Assembly: GCA_022510725.1 (NCBI GenBank)
Contig: JAFLSW010000002.1
Coordinates: 104,467-168,466 of the forward strand
Source of the DNA: Lachnospiraceae bacterium
GTDB taxonomy: Bacteria; Bacillota; Clostridia; Lachnospirales; Lachnospiraceae
Reading direction: 5' to 3'
Length of the DNA stretch: 64,000 nucleotides
Shown here: piece after piece, positions 8,279-17,968 of the stretch
How positions within the stretch are numbered: position 1 is the stretch's first letter
How the letters are laid out: every line of letters begins with the position of its first letter
Translations under genes and position numbers: made by a program
Notes under the pieces: generated by a model
Told to the model about the DNA's origin: nothing
Databases searched by the model: none
The model's input: only the letters and a program-made list of their open reading frames with translations

Positions 8279-9673
8279 TTGAAATTCCGATTCGACAAAA
8301 AATATTTATATTGGGGACTGACAGGTTTTTTTTCAATAGCAGGAGGTATTCTGTTTTATTTTTTAATCTTCCATACAGCGCAGTTACTGGTAGCATTTTC
8401 ATCTCTGGTACAGGCGTGTATGCCTATTATCTGCGGATTGATCCTGGCTTATCTGCTTAGTCCCATCTGCAGCTTTTTTGAAAGGAAGGTGCTGTATCCT
8501 GTATATAAACTTTTTAAGATCGACACAGAGCGGGAGAAGACAAAGAGCAGGATCAGAGGGCTGGCTATTCTGCTGACCATGTTTTTAACAATTTATCTAT
8601 TGTATATCTTCTTTTCCATTGTTTTAAGTGAGGTCATTGCCAGTGTACAAAGCATTGTACTGCAGTCCTCCATTTATTTTAACAATCTGACTAAATGGTT
8701 GGAAAATACATTTTCTTTCAGCGATTCGGTAGAAAATACAGTCAGAAACCTGATTAATACCTATTCGGATGAGCTGAACCAGTGGTTGAATTCGGATGTG
8801 ATTCCCAGATTCAATGTGGTGATCAAGGAAGTATCCCTAAGTGTGATCGGTGTTGCAAAGGGCTTGTGGAACATGGTGATTGGCCTGATCATCTCCATTT
8901 ATGTGCTGGCCAGCAAAGAAAAATTTGCAGGACAAGCCAAAAAGATAGCTTATGCAATTTTTAACAAAGATACTGCCAATAGCGTAATCTCTGATTTCCG
9001 TTATGCAAACAAGACCTTTGGTTCTTATATCAGCGGTAAGCTCATTGATTCCGTAATCATCGGCATTTTGTGTTTTATTATTATGAGCATTCTGGATTTG
9101 GATTATATCATATTGATCAGTGTGATCGTTGGTGTGACCAATATCATACCGTTTTTCGGGCCCTTCTTGGGCGGTATCCCCAGCGCCTTGCTGCTTTTAA
9201 TGGTAAATCCCTCCCATTGTTGGAAATTTATTATTTTGATCGTGTTATTGCAGCAATTTGACGGCAATATATTGGGACCTAAGATTCTGGGAGATTCCAC
9301 GGGGCTTTCCAGCTTTTGGGTTATTTTTTCCATTACCGTATTCGGAGCCTATTTCGGCATTGTTGGCATGGCCATCGGTGTGCCGGTATTTGCCCTGATC
9401 TATGCGGCCATCAGGCGTCAGTTAAATAAAATGTTAAAGAATAAAGGATTGGCGACAGATACCGATCCCTATATGCTGTTGGATCGAATAGAAGGGGACG
9501 AGATGATTCCTTTGACAGAAGAGAAGCGGCGGGATGCAAGAAGATCCGATTATTCCGCATCCAGAAGAAAAGAAATGAAAAAGTTAAACGGTAAGATCAA
9601 GGATAATATTAAAGAAAATATTGCAAAGACCAATAAAGAATCTGCCGTTAACAAAAAGAATAAATCAGAATAA
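8279..9673 (+). CDS. AI-2E (YdgG/PerM) family membrane transporter
   Basis: Polytopic membrane protein of the AI-2E/PerM family, 464 aa. Members have been tied to autoinducer-2 export or Na+/H+ exchange, so the substrate here is open. It shows a pair of hydrophobic segments near the N-terminus, a soluble helical middle (about 110-190), and five or more segments toward the C-terminus, including NIIPFFGPFLGGIPSALLLL and the LGDSTGLSSFWVIFSI-type family blocks. The tail of about 60 residues is strongly basic. GGAGG lies eight bases before a TTG at 8279, favoured over the GTG at 8264 in the track. dtd follows after 12 bases. Confidence 0.85.
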   Translation: MKFRFDKKYLYWGLTGFFSIAGGILFYFLIFHTAQLLVAFSSLVQACMPIICGLILAYLLSPICSFFERKVLYPVYKLFKIDTEREKTKSRIRGLAILLTMFLTIYLLYIFFSIVLSEVIASVQSIVLQSSIYFNNLTKWLENTFSFSDSVENTVRNLINTYSDELNQWLNSDVIPRFNVVIKEVSLSVIGVAKGLWNMVIGLIISIYVLASKEKFAGQAKKIAYAIFNKDTANSVISDFRYANKTFGSYISGKLIDSVIIGILCFIIMSILDLDYIILISVIVGVTNIIPFFGPFLGGIPSALLLLMVNPSHCWKFIILIVLLQQFDGNILGPKILGDSTGLSSFWVIFSITVFGAYFGIVGMAIGVPVFALIYAAIRRQLNKMLKNKGLATDTDPYMLLDRIEGDEMIPLTEEKRRDARRSDYSASRRKEMKKLNGKIKDNIKENIAKTNKESAVNKKNKSE

Positions 9674-9685
9674 AGGATAAATTTT

Positions 9686-10144
9686 ATGAGATTTTTGATA
9701 CAAAATGTGCAAAATGCATCGGTTGAGGTTGATAAAAAGGTCATCGGCAGCATTCAAAAGGGGTTCCTTGTTTTTATCGGCATCAATCAGACGGATACTG
9801 TGGAAATTGCGGATAAAATGATCCACAAACTGTTGAATCTAAGAGTTTTTAGGGATGATCAGGGAAAGACCAATTTAAGCCTTTCTGATGTATCGGGAGC
9901 CCTGCTATTGGTTTCCCAATTTACCTTATATGCCGACTGCCGTCATGGAAACAGACCTTCCTTTACAAAGGCTGGCGCACCGGATGTAGCCGAGCAAATG
10001 TATGAATATATTATTCAAAAATGCAGGGAAAGTGGCCTGACTGTGGAAACCGGAAGCTTTGGAGCAGATATGAAGGTAAAACTGGTCAACGATGGTCCTT
10101 TTACCATCATGCTGGATTCGGAGGAAATCATAAAATCTGTATAA
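9686..10144 (+). CDS. dtd: D-aminoacyl-tRNA deacylase
   Basis: Hydrolyses D-aminoacyl-tRNAs (and Gly-tRNA-Ala) as a proofreading step in translation. The 152 aa length is typical. The catalytic-fold signature [17 protein letters not shown] is present and the cross-subunit motif appears as NDGPFTIML. It lies 12 bases after the AI-2E gene with no intervening terminator, so the two are probably one transcript. A strong terminator follows. Confidence 0.94.
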   Translation: MRFLIQNVQNASVEVDKKVIGSIQKGFLVFIGINQTDTVEIADKMIHKLLNLRVFRDDQGKTNLSLSDVSGALLLVSQFTLYADCRHGNRPSFTKAGAPDVAEQMYEYIIQKCRESGLTVETGSFGADMKVKLVNDGPFTIMLDSEEIIKSV

Positions 10145-10150
10145 TTTGCA

Positions 10151-10188
10151 AACTCTTCTGTTATAAAATAAAACAGAAGAGTTTTTTT
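10151..10188 (+). terminator. intrinsic terminator of the AI-2E/dtd unit
   Basis: AACTCTTCTGTT and AACAGAAGAGTT form a perfect twelve-pair stem followed by seven T. It is one of the clearest terminators in the window. Confidence 0.95.
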
Positions 10189-10204
10189 GAAAAGGATGAT
10201 ATCT

Positions 10205-11320
10205 ATGAAGAAAAAGATCATAGCGGCGGGGCATATTTGTATTGATATTACACCAGTATTTTCAAAAAAAGATGCTTGTTCCAATGTAAGCGAACTGCTA
10301 GAGCCTGGTAAATTGATCCATATGGACCGGGCAGATGTCCATACAGGCGGCAGCGTGGCCAATACGGGACTGGCGTTGAAAATGCTGGGTGCTGATGTAC
10401 AGCTTATGGGAAAAGTTGGAAATGATGCCTTTGGAGACATGATACAACAGATTGTAAATCATTATGATGCAGGTGGTCTGATCGTGGATCAGGATAGTTC
10501 TACTTCTTATTCGGTGGTTATTGCCATTCCGGGAATTGACCGTATTTTCCTTCATAATCCTGGGGCAAACGATACCTTTTCCAATGCAGATATACCGGAA
10601 AAGGATCTGGAAGATGCGGTTTTCTTTCACTTTGGCTATCCGCCCATTATGAAGAAGATCTATGAAAATGATGGAGCGGAATTGGTAACAATTCTAAAGC
10701 GCATGAAGGGAAAAGGCATTGCTACCGGTTTGGATCTTGCCGCCATTGATCCGGATTCCGAAGCAGGCAAAGCTGACTGGCAAAGGATATTGGAAAAATC
10801 CCTTCCTTTTGTGGATTTTTTTGTGCCCAGCTTTGAGGAATTGTGCTTTATGCTGGATCGGAAAAAATATGATACATTGCTCCGATCGGGGAAAGATATG
10901 ACAGAAATACTCAGTATGGAAAAGGATGTAAAGCCTCTGGCAGATGAGTTGCTTCATATGGGCTCTAAGATCGCTCTCATAAAATGCGGCACTGCCGGCA
11001 TGTATTGCAAAACAGCGTCCCAGAGCGCCTTAAAAGAGGTAGGAAGCCGCCTTGATCTGGATGTGGCATTATGGGCGGATAAAGAAGGAATACAGCCTTG
11101 TTTCCGGGCGGATACCGTATTATCCGCTACAGGTGCGGGCGATACCAGTATTGCAGCATTTTTAACCGCTGTGCTTAGGGGATACGGACCGGAAAAATGT
11201 GTGGCCCTGGCTGCTGCGGAAGGCGCCTGCTGTGTGACGGCGTATGATGCCTTAAGCGGTTTGAAATCCTTGGAAGAATTAGAAGAAAAAATGGGATCAG
11301 GTTGGAAAACCAGGGGGTAA
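10205..11320 (+). CDS. PfkB-family carbohydrate/nucleoside kinase
   Basis: Ribokinase-fold kinase of 371 aa. The first PfkB signature is HTGGSVANTGLALKMLGADV (about residues 46-65) and the second, with catalytic base Asp, is LSATGAGDTSIAAFL. The track starts at a TTG inside the preceding terminator; AAAGGA is correctly spaced for the ATG at 10205. The stop lies five bases before the class II aldolase ATG, so the two are translationally linked. The pairing suggests phosphorylation of a sugar (phosphate) later split by the aldolase, but no transporter or regulator is present to name the sugar. Confidence 0.85.
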   Translation: MKKKIIAAGHICIDITPVFSKKDACSNVSELLEPGKLIHMDRADVHTGGSVANTGLALKMLGADVQLMGKVGNDAFGDMIQQIVNHYDAGGLIVDQDSSTSYSVVIAIPGIDRIFLHNPGANDTFSNADIPEKDLEDAVFFHFGYPPIMKKIYENDGAELVTILKRMKGKGIATGLDLAAIDPDSEAGKADWQRILEKSLPFVDFFVPSFEELCFMLDRKKYDTLLRSGKDMTEILSMEKDVKPLADELLHMGSKIALIKCGTAGMYCKTASQSALKEVGSRLDLDVALWADKEGIQPCFRADTVLSATGAGDTSIAAFLTAVLRGYGPEKCVALAAAEGACCVTAYDALSGLKSLEELEEKMGSGWKTRG

Positions 11321-11325
11321 GAAAT

Positions 11326-12171
11326 ATGTTGGTAACAATGAATGATCTGCTTTTGCCTGCAAAAAGAAATGGCTATGGAGTGGGATTTTTTAATGCAGTC
11401 AATATGGAAATGGCCAGAGCGGTCATTGAAACGGCGGAAGAGTTAAATGCACCTGTTATGGTAGGAACGGCGGAGGTGCTTCTACCTGCCATGAGCCTGG
11501 AAAATGTAGCCACCTATCTGATTCCCATGGCGAAAAAGGCAAAGGTTCCTGTATGCGTGCATTATGACCATGGACTAACTTTTGAAAAATGTATGGAAGC
11601 ATTAAAACTGGGTTTTACCTCTGTTATGTATGATTGTTCTACCCTGGATTATGAAGATAATGTAGCTAAAGTAGCTGAAATGGTAAAGATCTGTCATGGA
11701 ATGGGCGTGACCGTAGAAGGCGAATTGGGACATGTGGGAGACAATGAAGGCACCGGAAAGCTGGATAATCCCAGTGATTATTATACAGATCCTGATGTGG
11801 CAGAGGATTATTGTAAGCGCACAGGGGTGGATTCACTGGCAGTAGCAGTAGGAAATGCCCATGGAGACTATAAATTTCCGCCCAAACTGGACTTTGAGCG
11901 TATTCAAAGCATTGCTGATAAAACAAAGCTTCCCCTGGTACTTCATGGAGGAAGCGGTTTGTCAGATTCGGATTTTCGGATCGCGGTACAAAAAGGCATC
12001 TGCAAAGTAAATATTTTCACGGACATAGACAAAGCTGGAAAAGCTGGTATCGAACAAGGCTTACAAGCCGGTGCCAAAACTATGATGAATCTGATCCCCT
12101 ATGAAATAGATGCCATGAAAAAAGTGGTTGCCGATAAAATAAAATTGTTTGGTTCTGTAGGTAAAGGATAA
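11326..12171 (+). CDS. class II (zinc) ketose-bisphosphate aldolase
   Basis: Cleaves fructose- or tagatose-1,6-bisphosphate (or a related ketose bisphosphate) to two trioses with a Zn2+ cofactor. The 281 aa protein shows the zinc-ligand blocks VHYDHGLTFEKCMEALKLG, EGELGHVG, GNAHGDYK and LHGGSGL, and the phosphate-binding NIFTDIDKAG. The ORF track begins at a TTG inside the kinase gene, but CAGGGGGT eight bases before the ATG at 11326 fixes the start. The upstream PfkB kinase argues for a catabolic pair rather than the main glycolytic aldolase; this is inference. Confidence 0.87.
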   Translation: MLVTMNDLLLPAKRNGYGVGFFNAVNMEMARAVIETAEELNAPVMVGTAEVLLPAMSLENVATYLIPMAKKAKVPVCVHYDHGLTFEKCMEALKLGFTSVMYDCSTLDYEDNVAKVAEMVKICHGMGVTVEGELGHVGDNEGTGKLDNPSDYYTDPDVAEDYCKRTGVDSLAVAVGNAHGDYKFPPKLDFERIQSIADKTKLPLVLHGGSGLSDSDFRIAVQKGICKVNIFTDIDKAGKAGIEQGLQAGAKTMMNLIPYEIDAMKKVVADKIKLFGSVGKG

Positions 12172-12373
12172 GCATTATGTTTTAACACCAAAAAGCAATA
12201 TGTAGTGGGCATATATCGTGTGTACTACATGATGTTGCGCCAACATTTCGTTAAACTGTCCTTTTGCGAATAGTTAAATCCGTCAGGATATCATTCATTT
12301 TCAATAAAATCACTCTTCACTTCCGATATTTTTTGAACAAATCGGACGCAAAAATGCAAATTATTTCATCCTG
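12172..12373. other. 202-base gap between converging genes
   Basis: Holds small inverted repeats (ATGTTG/CAACAT; TCCGAT/ATCGGA) without a convincing T tract. No ORF with a ribosome site was found. Some of these hairpins may terminate the aldolase or LysM transcript. Confidence 0.4.
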
Positions 12374-12718
12374 CTATTCGGCATAATATGGAATGATAAT
12401 GTAATTACCAATTATTAATTTATCATTTTTCATACCGTTAATGGATTTGATCTCATCAATATATGCGTTGATGGATTGATAATGTGTTTCATCCATATTT
12501 TCTTCAGCAATACTCCATAAGGATTCACCGGGCATGATCATATGACTGGTATAATACTTAAATTCATTTGCCCCTTCAGAGGTATTTGCCTTTGCAGACA
12601 AAGAAAATACAGATAATGCAAATATTAAGACAAAACATCCTGTCATTGCACCAAATGCCATCTTTTGCATCATTCTTCTTTTTGCAGCTCTTCTTTTTAA
12701 ATTGGATCTTCTATTCAT
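12374..12718 (-). CDS. LysM membrane-anchored SOS division suppressor (YneA-like)
   Basis: 114 aa: a basic N-terminus, one membrane segment (about 24-44) and a C-terminal LysM domain (MIMPGESLWSIAEEN to IIIPYY, about 62-112). The start is the ATG preceded by AAAGGAGG; the longer track ORF runs upstream without a site. It lies divergent from lexA, as yneA does in Bacillus subtilis, where YneA is an SOS-induced inhibitor of septation. A perfect TTGACA-N17-TATAAT promoter has a LexA-like box filling its spacer. The division-inhibitor role is inferred from context and architecture. Confidence 0.82.
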   Translation of the reverse strand: MNRRSNLKRRAAKRRMMQKMAFGAMTGCFVLIFALSVFSLSAKANTSEGANEFKYYTSHMIMPGESLWSIAEENMDETHYQSINAYIDEIKSINGMKNDKLIIGNYIIIPYYAE

Positions 12719-12755
12719 AAAAGTGCCTCCTTTGTATCTCAAACATAAACTTAAT

Positions 12756-12857
12756 CGAACATCCGTTGCAAACATTTGTTCTGATATATTTCATTATACG
12801 AATATGTGTTCGGATTGTCAAGTAAAAAATCGAACAAATTTTCGGAATATATGTTTG
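12756..12857. promoter_or_regulatory. array of five LexA-like operator boxes
   Basis: Boxes of the Gram-positive form CGAACnnnnGTTCG: CGAACATCCGTTGC (12756), CAAACATTTGTTCT (12769), CGAATATGTGTTCG (12799), CGAACAAATTTTCG (12831) and GGAATATATGTTTG (12844). The outer boxes form two pairs, each 13 bases apart centre to centre, set 30 and 32 bases either side of the middle box. None matches the full consensus, but each deviates by only one to three bases in the conserved positions. Confidence 0.82.
12793..12821 (-). promoter_or_regulatory. consensus promoter of the LysM gene, LexA box in the spacer
   Basis: On the minus strand, TTGACA (12816-12821), exactly 17 bases, TATAAT (12793-12798): a full sigma-A consensus. 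The LexA-like box CGAATATGTGTTCG (12799-12812) occupies the spacer, so bound repressor would block polymerase. A strong promoter under tight repression fits an SOS effector. Confidence 0.88.
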
Positions 12858-12883
12858 CTTTTTTGAAAAAATAATGTTATACT
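12855..12883 (+). promoter_or_regulatory. lexA promoter
   Basis: TTGCTT, 17-base spacer, TATACT. The -35 overlaps the end of the fifth LexA-like box, consistent with weak autorepression. The ATG lies 62 bases downstream, after AAAGGAGG. Confidence 0.72.
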
Positions 12884-12945
12884 AAGATAAAATATAAGCA
12901 TATGCTAAAGAATGATATGCGTTTGCTAATATAAAGGAGGTCTTT

Positions 12946-13560
12946 ATGGCACAGAGGATTTCAGCAAAGCAACAGGAAATTTTAGAATTTATAAAGGAAG
13001 AGATATTAAAGAGAGGCTATCCCCCGGCTGTTCGGGAGATCTGTGAGGCGGTTCACTTAAAGTCCACCTCTTCTGTTCACTCTCATTTGGAAACTTTGGA
13101 GAAAAACGGTTATATCAGACGGGACCCTACCAAGCCCCGTGCCATTGAGATCGTGGATGATAGTTTCCAGATGGTAAGACGGGAAATGACCAGTATTCCC
13201 ATTGTCGGTACGGTTGCTGCCGGCATGCCTATTCTGGCACAGCAAAATATTGAGGGCTACTTCCCTGTTCCTGCTGATATCGTTCCTACCGGCGAGACCT
13301 TCGTATTAAAGGTTCAAGGTGACAGTATGATCAATGTGGGCATTTTTGATGGGGATCAGATCTTTGTACAGCAATGCAATACTGCCAGAAACGGTGATAT
13401 TGTTGTAGCTCTGGTTGAGGATTCTGCTACGGTTAAGACCTTCTATAAAGAAAACGACCATATCCGCTTACAGCCGGAAAATGACTCTATGGAGCCTATT
13501 ATTGTTGAAGACTGTGCTATTTTAGGAAAGGTATTTGGCGTATTCCGTTTGTGCCGTTAG
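12946..13560 (+). CDS. lexA: SOS repressor LexA
   Basis: Transcriptional repressor that cleaves itself when stimulated by RecA filaments. The 204 aa protein has a winged-helix domain (about 1-70; [20 protein letters not shown] is the recognition region) and an S24 peptidase domain. The Ala-Gly scissile bond lies in VAAGMP, the catalytic Ser in QGDSMIN and the Lys in ATVKTF. Start and AAAGGAGG site are unambiguous. It controls the operator array upstream and probably the nusG2-Gx-ruvAB promoter at 55196, which has a similar box. Confidence 0.97.
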   Translation: MAQRISAKQQEILEFIKEEILKRGYPPAVREICEAVHLKSTSSVHSHLETLEKNGYIRRDPTKPRAIEIVDDSFQMVRREMTSIPIVGTVAAGMPILAQQNIEGYFPVPADIVPTGETFVLKVQGDSMINVGIFDGDQIFVQQCNTARNGDIVVALVEDSATVKTFYKENDHIRLQPENDSMEPIIVEDCAILGKVFGVFRLCR

Positions 13561-13593
13561 GATTTTTTATCACAGCTCATAAAGTAAAATAAA

Positions 13594-13622
13594 AAGAAGG
13601 GTGTTCTGCCCTTCTTTTTTCT
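13594..13622. terminator. terminator of lexA, probably shared with rsfS
   Basis: AAGAAGGG pairs with CCCTTCTT around a seven-base loop and is followed by a T run; an A-rich flank on the other side makes it usable in both directions between the convergent lexA and rsfS genes. Confidence 0.87.
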
Positions 13623-13626
13623 TTGC

Positions 13627-13986
13627 TTACAACTGCTCTTTTTCGATCAATGTACCGTCTCTCCAGATTCGTTCCAGATCATAAAAGAAACGATTTTCCG
13701 TATCAAATATATGAATTACGATATCCCTGTAATCTAAGAGAATCCAGTTTGCATTATCATAGCCCTCACACTGCTTATGGGATATCCCCATTTTCCCCAG
13801 CTTTTCTTCCACATTGTCGCATAAAGCCTGTACCTGGTTGCGGTTGCTGCCGGATGCAATGATAAAGTAGTCTGCAAGGGTGGAAATCTGACTGATATCG
13901 ATAATGCGGATATCTTCTCCTTTTTTATCTTCCAAAGCTTCAATGGCTGTTTTGGCTATTTCTTTTGATGTGTAGGTTTCGCTCAT
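13627..13986 (-). CDS. rsfS: ribosomal silencing factor RsfS
   Basis: Binds uL14 on the 50S subunit and blocks subunit joining, sparing translation in poor conditions. The 119 aa length is typical; ISTLADYFIIASGSNRNQVQALCDNV and DYRDIVIHIFDTENRFFYDLERIW are family blocks. It is last in the order yhbY-nadD-yqeK-rsfS (minus strand), a conserved Firmicute cluster joining NAD synthesis and ribosome functions. Confidence 0.95.
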   Translation of the reverse strand: MSETYTSKEIAKTAIEALEDKKGEDIRIIDISQISTLADYFIIASGSNRNQVQALCDNVEEKLGKMGISHKQCEGYDNANWILLDYRDIVIHIFDTENRFFYDLERIWRDGTLIEKEQL

Positions 13987-13997
13987 AATTTCTCCTT

Positions 13998-14585
13998 TTA
14001 TCGTGTTTTATAATAATCCCATGTTTCCTGAGTCAGGGGATCGATCATAATCTTCTTATTTTTCAGATGGGATAATGTATTTTCTAAGATCTTTGTCATA
14101 GTCTGATCCAAGTCTTTAAATGCCATACCACGGATCTCCGGTAGTCCGGGCAGCATACGCCGATTGGGTTCCATATAGTCGGCTATGTAGACGATCTTCT
14201 CTAAAGTACTCATATCAGGTTTTCCGGTAGTATGATAGCAAATTGCGCTTAAAACAGCCCCATCTTCGATCTCAAACCGGTCCTTTGCCAAAGCGGCTCC
14301 CAATTTAGCATGAAGCAGGTCGGGATTTTCTGCTTCTGCTTCGTTTGGCTTGATTCCATGCTTTTTGCAAAGGGATAATTTTTCTTTTGAACTGAGACAT
14401 TTTGCATTATCGTGTAGCAATCCGGCCAAATAGGCGCTTCCTAAATCCTCCCCATGTGCCATAGCTAGGTTTAGGGCTGTATAAGCTACGCCCATGGTAT
14501 GAACATAACGTTTCTTGTCCAATTCTTTTTTCAGTTTTTTTTGTATGTTTTTATAGAGATGGTTCTCCGTACTAAATCCATCCAT
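13998..14585 (-). CDS. yqeK: YqeK-type HD-domain nucleotide hydrolase
   Basis: HD superfamily hydrolase; characterised YqeK proteins cut symmetric diadenosine tetraphosphate to ADP. The HD-type metal ligands are in RYVHTMGV, AGLLHDNAK and ICYHTTG, with the last Asp in VYIADYMEPNR. The track ORF (221 aa) starts inside nadD; GAGG about nine bases before the ATG at 14585 favours a 195 aa protein starting four bases after the nadD stop, which is near the usual length. Confidence 0.9.
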   Translation of the reverse strand: MDGFSTENHLYKNIQKKLKKELDKKRYVHTMGVAYTALNLAMAHGEDLGSAYLAGLLHDNAKCLSSKEKLSLCKKHGIKPNEAEAENPDLLHAKLGAALAKDRFEIEDGAVLSAICYHTTGKPDMSTLEKIVYIADYMEPNRRMLPGLPEIRGMAFKDLDQTMTKILENTLSHLKNKKIMIDPLTQETWDYYKTR

Positions 14586-14589
14586 TGTT

Positions 14590-15204
14590 CTATACCTCAT
14601 TTTGATATAAATGATTTTGGGTAATATATTCTGCCACTTTTTTGGGGAGCATTTCTTTAACATCCTGTGATTGGTAAAATTCCTCTCTGATCCTGGTAGA
14701 GGAAATATCTACCTGTTCCATGGAAAGCAGTCTGATTTCACCTCCAAACAGCTCTATAAGCCGTTCTTTTTGCTCATGTAAGGCTTCCTTATCACGCCCC
14801 TCTCTTACTGCGGCCAGAATAACGGCATTTTGTAAGATCAGCTCAGGGTGTACCCAATCTTCCATATTAAATAAAGAATCTGCTCCTACAATAAAATAAA
14901 GCTGTGTCTCTTTTGGAAAGTTTTCCTTTAATGTTTCAAGAGTCTGATAGGTATAGGAATCCCCTGCAGCTTCTATTTCTACCAAAGACAATTCAAATGC
15001 TGGATTGTCCTCTATGGCAAGACGCACCATATTCAGGCGGTGTTCAATGGCCAAAATATCCCTGTTCCGTTTCATCCAGGGGGTATGGTTTGGCATAAAC
15101 AATATCCGGTCAAGATACACCTCATTCAGCGCATGTTCTGCAAGCTGTATATGGCCTAAATGGATGGGATCAAAGGTTCCTCCCATAATACCAATGTGCA
15201 ACAT
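14590..15204 (-). CDS. nadD: nicotinate-nucleotide adenylyltransferase
   Basis: Transfers AMP from ATP to nicotinate mononucleotide, the late step shared by de novo and salvage NAD synthesis. The 204 aa protein shows the nucleotidyltransferase motif GGTFDPIHLGH at the N-terminus and SSTRIREE near the C-terminus. It lies between yhbY and yqeK in the conserved cluster, with tight spacing on both sides. Confidence 0.95.
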   Translation of the reverse strand: MLHIGIMGGTFDPIHLGHIQLAEHALNEVYLDRILFMPNHTPWMKRNRDILAIEHRLNMVRLAIEDNPAFELSLVEIEAAGDSYTYQTLETLKENFPKETQLYFIVGADSLFNMEDWVHPELILQNAVILAAVREGRDKEALHEQKERLIELFGGEIRLLSMEQVDISSTRIREEFYQSQDVKEMLPKKVAEYITQNHLYQNEV

Positions 15205-15218
15205 ATGATCTCCTATGC

Positions 15219-15509
15219 TTATTTGGGAAGCTGGATTTTTTTGTTATCCTTGCTTTCCTTATATAATACGATTTTTTTACCGATTACCTGGACTACCTGG
15301 GATCTGGTCCGCTCCGCCAAGGTCTCGGCAATGACCTTAGGGTCATCCAGACAGTTTTTTAATACGGTGACCTTGATCAGTTCTCTGGTGTTAAATGCCT
15401 CTCCCACCGCTTCTGTCAGTTCCGGGGTCAGGCTGGATTTCCCGATCTGCATTACGGGATCAATATTCATTGCCAGACCTTTTAAATATGCCCTCTGTTT
15501 GCTTGTCAT
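15219..15509 (-). CDS. yhbY: YhbY-type (CRM domain) ribosome-assembly RNA-binding protein
   Basis: Small RNA-binding protein associated with 50S precursors. The 96 aa chain begins SKQRAYLKGLAMNIDPVMQIGK, the start of the CRM domain, and has VIGKKIVLYK near the end. Two ATGs compete; the GGAG site lies only a couple of bases before the first (15515) and seven before the second (15509), so the second is preferred. Its stop is 14 bases before nadD. Confidence 0.9.
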   Translation of the reverse strand: MTSKQRAYLKGLAMNIDPVMQIGKSSLTPELTEAVGEAFNTRELIKVTVLKNCLDDPKVIAETLAERTRSQVVQVIGKKIVLYKESKDNKKIQLPK

Positions 15510-15547
15510 AATCATTCTCCATTATTGTTGTCTAAATGACACTGCAT

Positions 15548-16843
<1,296 letters not shown>

Positions 16844-16910
16844 TCACCTCATAAATAGTGTTTGCGAAAAAAAGGCTGCCATACCAAGTATGACAGCCTG
16901 ATGATCCAGA

Positions 16911-17195
16911 TTAGTCTTCCACCGGATATACGGAAGCCTGTTTTTTATCTCTTCCTTTTCTTTCAAATCTTAATACGCCGTCAACCAGAGCAAAAAGTGT
17001 ATCGTCTCCGCCCTTGCCGACATTGACACCGGGATGAATCTTGGTTCCGCGCTGTCTGTATAAGATATTTCCGGCCTTTACAAACTGTCCGTCTGCTCTT
17101 TTTGCTCCTAATCTCTTGGACTCGGAATCTCTACCGTTCTTGGTAGAACCTACACCCTTTTTATGAGCAAAAAACTGAAGGTTCATTTTTAACAT
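16911..17195 (-). CDS. rpmA: 50S ribosomal protein bL27 with Prp-cleaved leader
   Basis: The 94 aa large-subunit protein reaches the peptidyl-transferase centre. It carries the Firmicute N-terminal extension [14 protein letters not shown], which the protease Prp must cut after the Phe-Phe pair for function. Its gene is five bases downstream of prp, the protease that processes it. AGGAGG precedes the first ATG. The 73-base gap to obgE holds no obvious terminator. Confidence 0.97.
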   Translation of the reverse strand: MLKMNLQFFAHKKGVGSTKNGRDSESKRLGAKRADGQFVKAGNILYRQRGTKIHPGVNVGKGGDDTLFALVDGVLRFERKGRDKKQASVYPVED

Positions 17196-17200
17196 GGGTA

Positions 17201-17530
17201 TTACACCTCCTTGTAGTTCATGGATACAAATTTCTCATATTCTTTTGCGATCTCTTCAAATCCTATACGAGCTGCTTCCAACAGCAACGCAGCATCATGT
17301 CCCGGCCTATCCTTTAAGATAAATTCCATAAAGCCCCTCTTTTGATCCTGGGACTGGGAAAATGCATCCTGACATAGACGCTCAATGGCATTCTGGGTGT
17401 TGATAGCCAATACGGAAACAGCGGCACATACCACATCTTCCCCGGCTTTTCCGGCACCTGCATGCCCATGGATCTGAAACCCTTTTATCTGTTGGTCATT
17501 TTTATCGCAAATCATCGTTATGGCTGTCAT
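17201..17530 (-). CDS. prp: L27 leader protease Prp (YsxB)
   Basis: Cysteine protease specific for the N-terminal leader of bL27. In 109 aa it shows the catalytic pair in [19 protein letters not shown] (His near 22, Cys near 35). It lies between rplU and rpmA as in most Firmicutes, so that protease and substrate are made together. Confidence 0.94.
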   Translation of the reverse strand: MTAITMICDKNDQQIKGFQIHGHAGAGKAGEDVVCAAVSVLAINTQNAIERLCQDAFSQSQDQKRGFMEFILKDRPGHDAALLLEAARIGFEEIAKEYEKFVSMNYKEV

Positions 17531-17544
17531 ATTCTGCCACCGGC

Positions 17545-17853
17545 TTATTTCGCATTGATCTTATCAATCTTAACCTGTGTGTATGCTTGCCTGTGACCGT
17601 TTTTCTTGTGATAGCCTGTTTTTCTCTTGTACTTGTAAACGATGACTTTTCTTGCTCTGCCCTGTTCCATAACAGTACCTGTCACGGTAGCTTTGGCAAC
17701 ATCGGAGCCAACTTTTAAGCCCTTATCGCTTACTGCAAGAACACGGTCAAATGTAACAGTGCTTCCGTCTTCAGCGTCTAACTTCTCTACTCTGATGATA
17801 TCGCCTTCGGAAACCTTGTACTGTTTTCCACCTGTTGCAATAATTGCGTACAT
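17545..17853 (-). CDS. rplU: 50S ribosomal protein bL21
   Basis: The start is the ATG at 17853, with AGGAGG nine bases upstream, giving the usual 102 aa ([14 protein letters not shown]). The longer track ORF would translate the leader region. [20 protein letters not shown] near the end is typical. It is the first gene of rplU-prp-rpmA and has its own promoter in the end of the Nudix gene. Confidence 0.97.
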   Translation of the reverse strand: MYAIIATGGKQYKVSEGDIIRVEKLDAEDGSTVTFDRVLAVSDKGLKVGSDVAKATVTGTVMEQGRARKVIVYKYKRKTGYHKKNGHRQAYTQVKIDKINAK

Positions 17854-17936
17854 AAGGCACCTCCTAATTCCATTACTCGCTAACTTTGGTGACACCCATT
17901 TGGGCATACTTATACCTCGTTATGCGGCATACCGTT
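17854..17936 (-). ncRNA. probable L21 leader (untranslated region of rplU)
   Basis: About 83 bases separate the predicted transcription start from the rplU ATG. Firmicutes are known to carry an L21 leader RNA here (autoregulatory, Rfam family). Short pairings such as CCCA/TGGG are visible, but I cannot confirm the covariance model by eye; the call rests mainly on position. Confidence 0.5.
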
Positions 17937-17938
17937 GT

Positions 17939-17968
17939 ATCATAGCATGCGGGATCAGATTTTGTCAA
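17939..17968 (-). promoter_or_regulatory. promoter of rplU-prp-rpmA
   Basis: TTGACA, an 18-base spacer and TATGAT on the minus strand. The -35 lies inside the 3' end of the Nudix gene. Confidence 0.8.

Noticed and set aside
12172-12373. Small inverted repeats as a riboswitch or CRISPR remnant
   Set aside because: Repeats are short, unrelated to each other, not evenly spaced, and no known motif is present.
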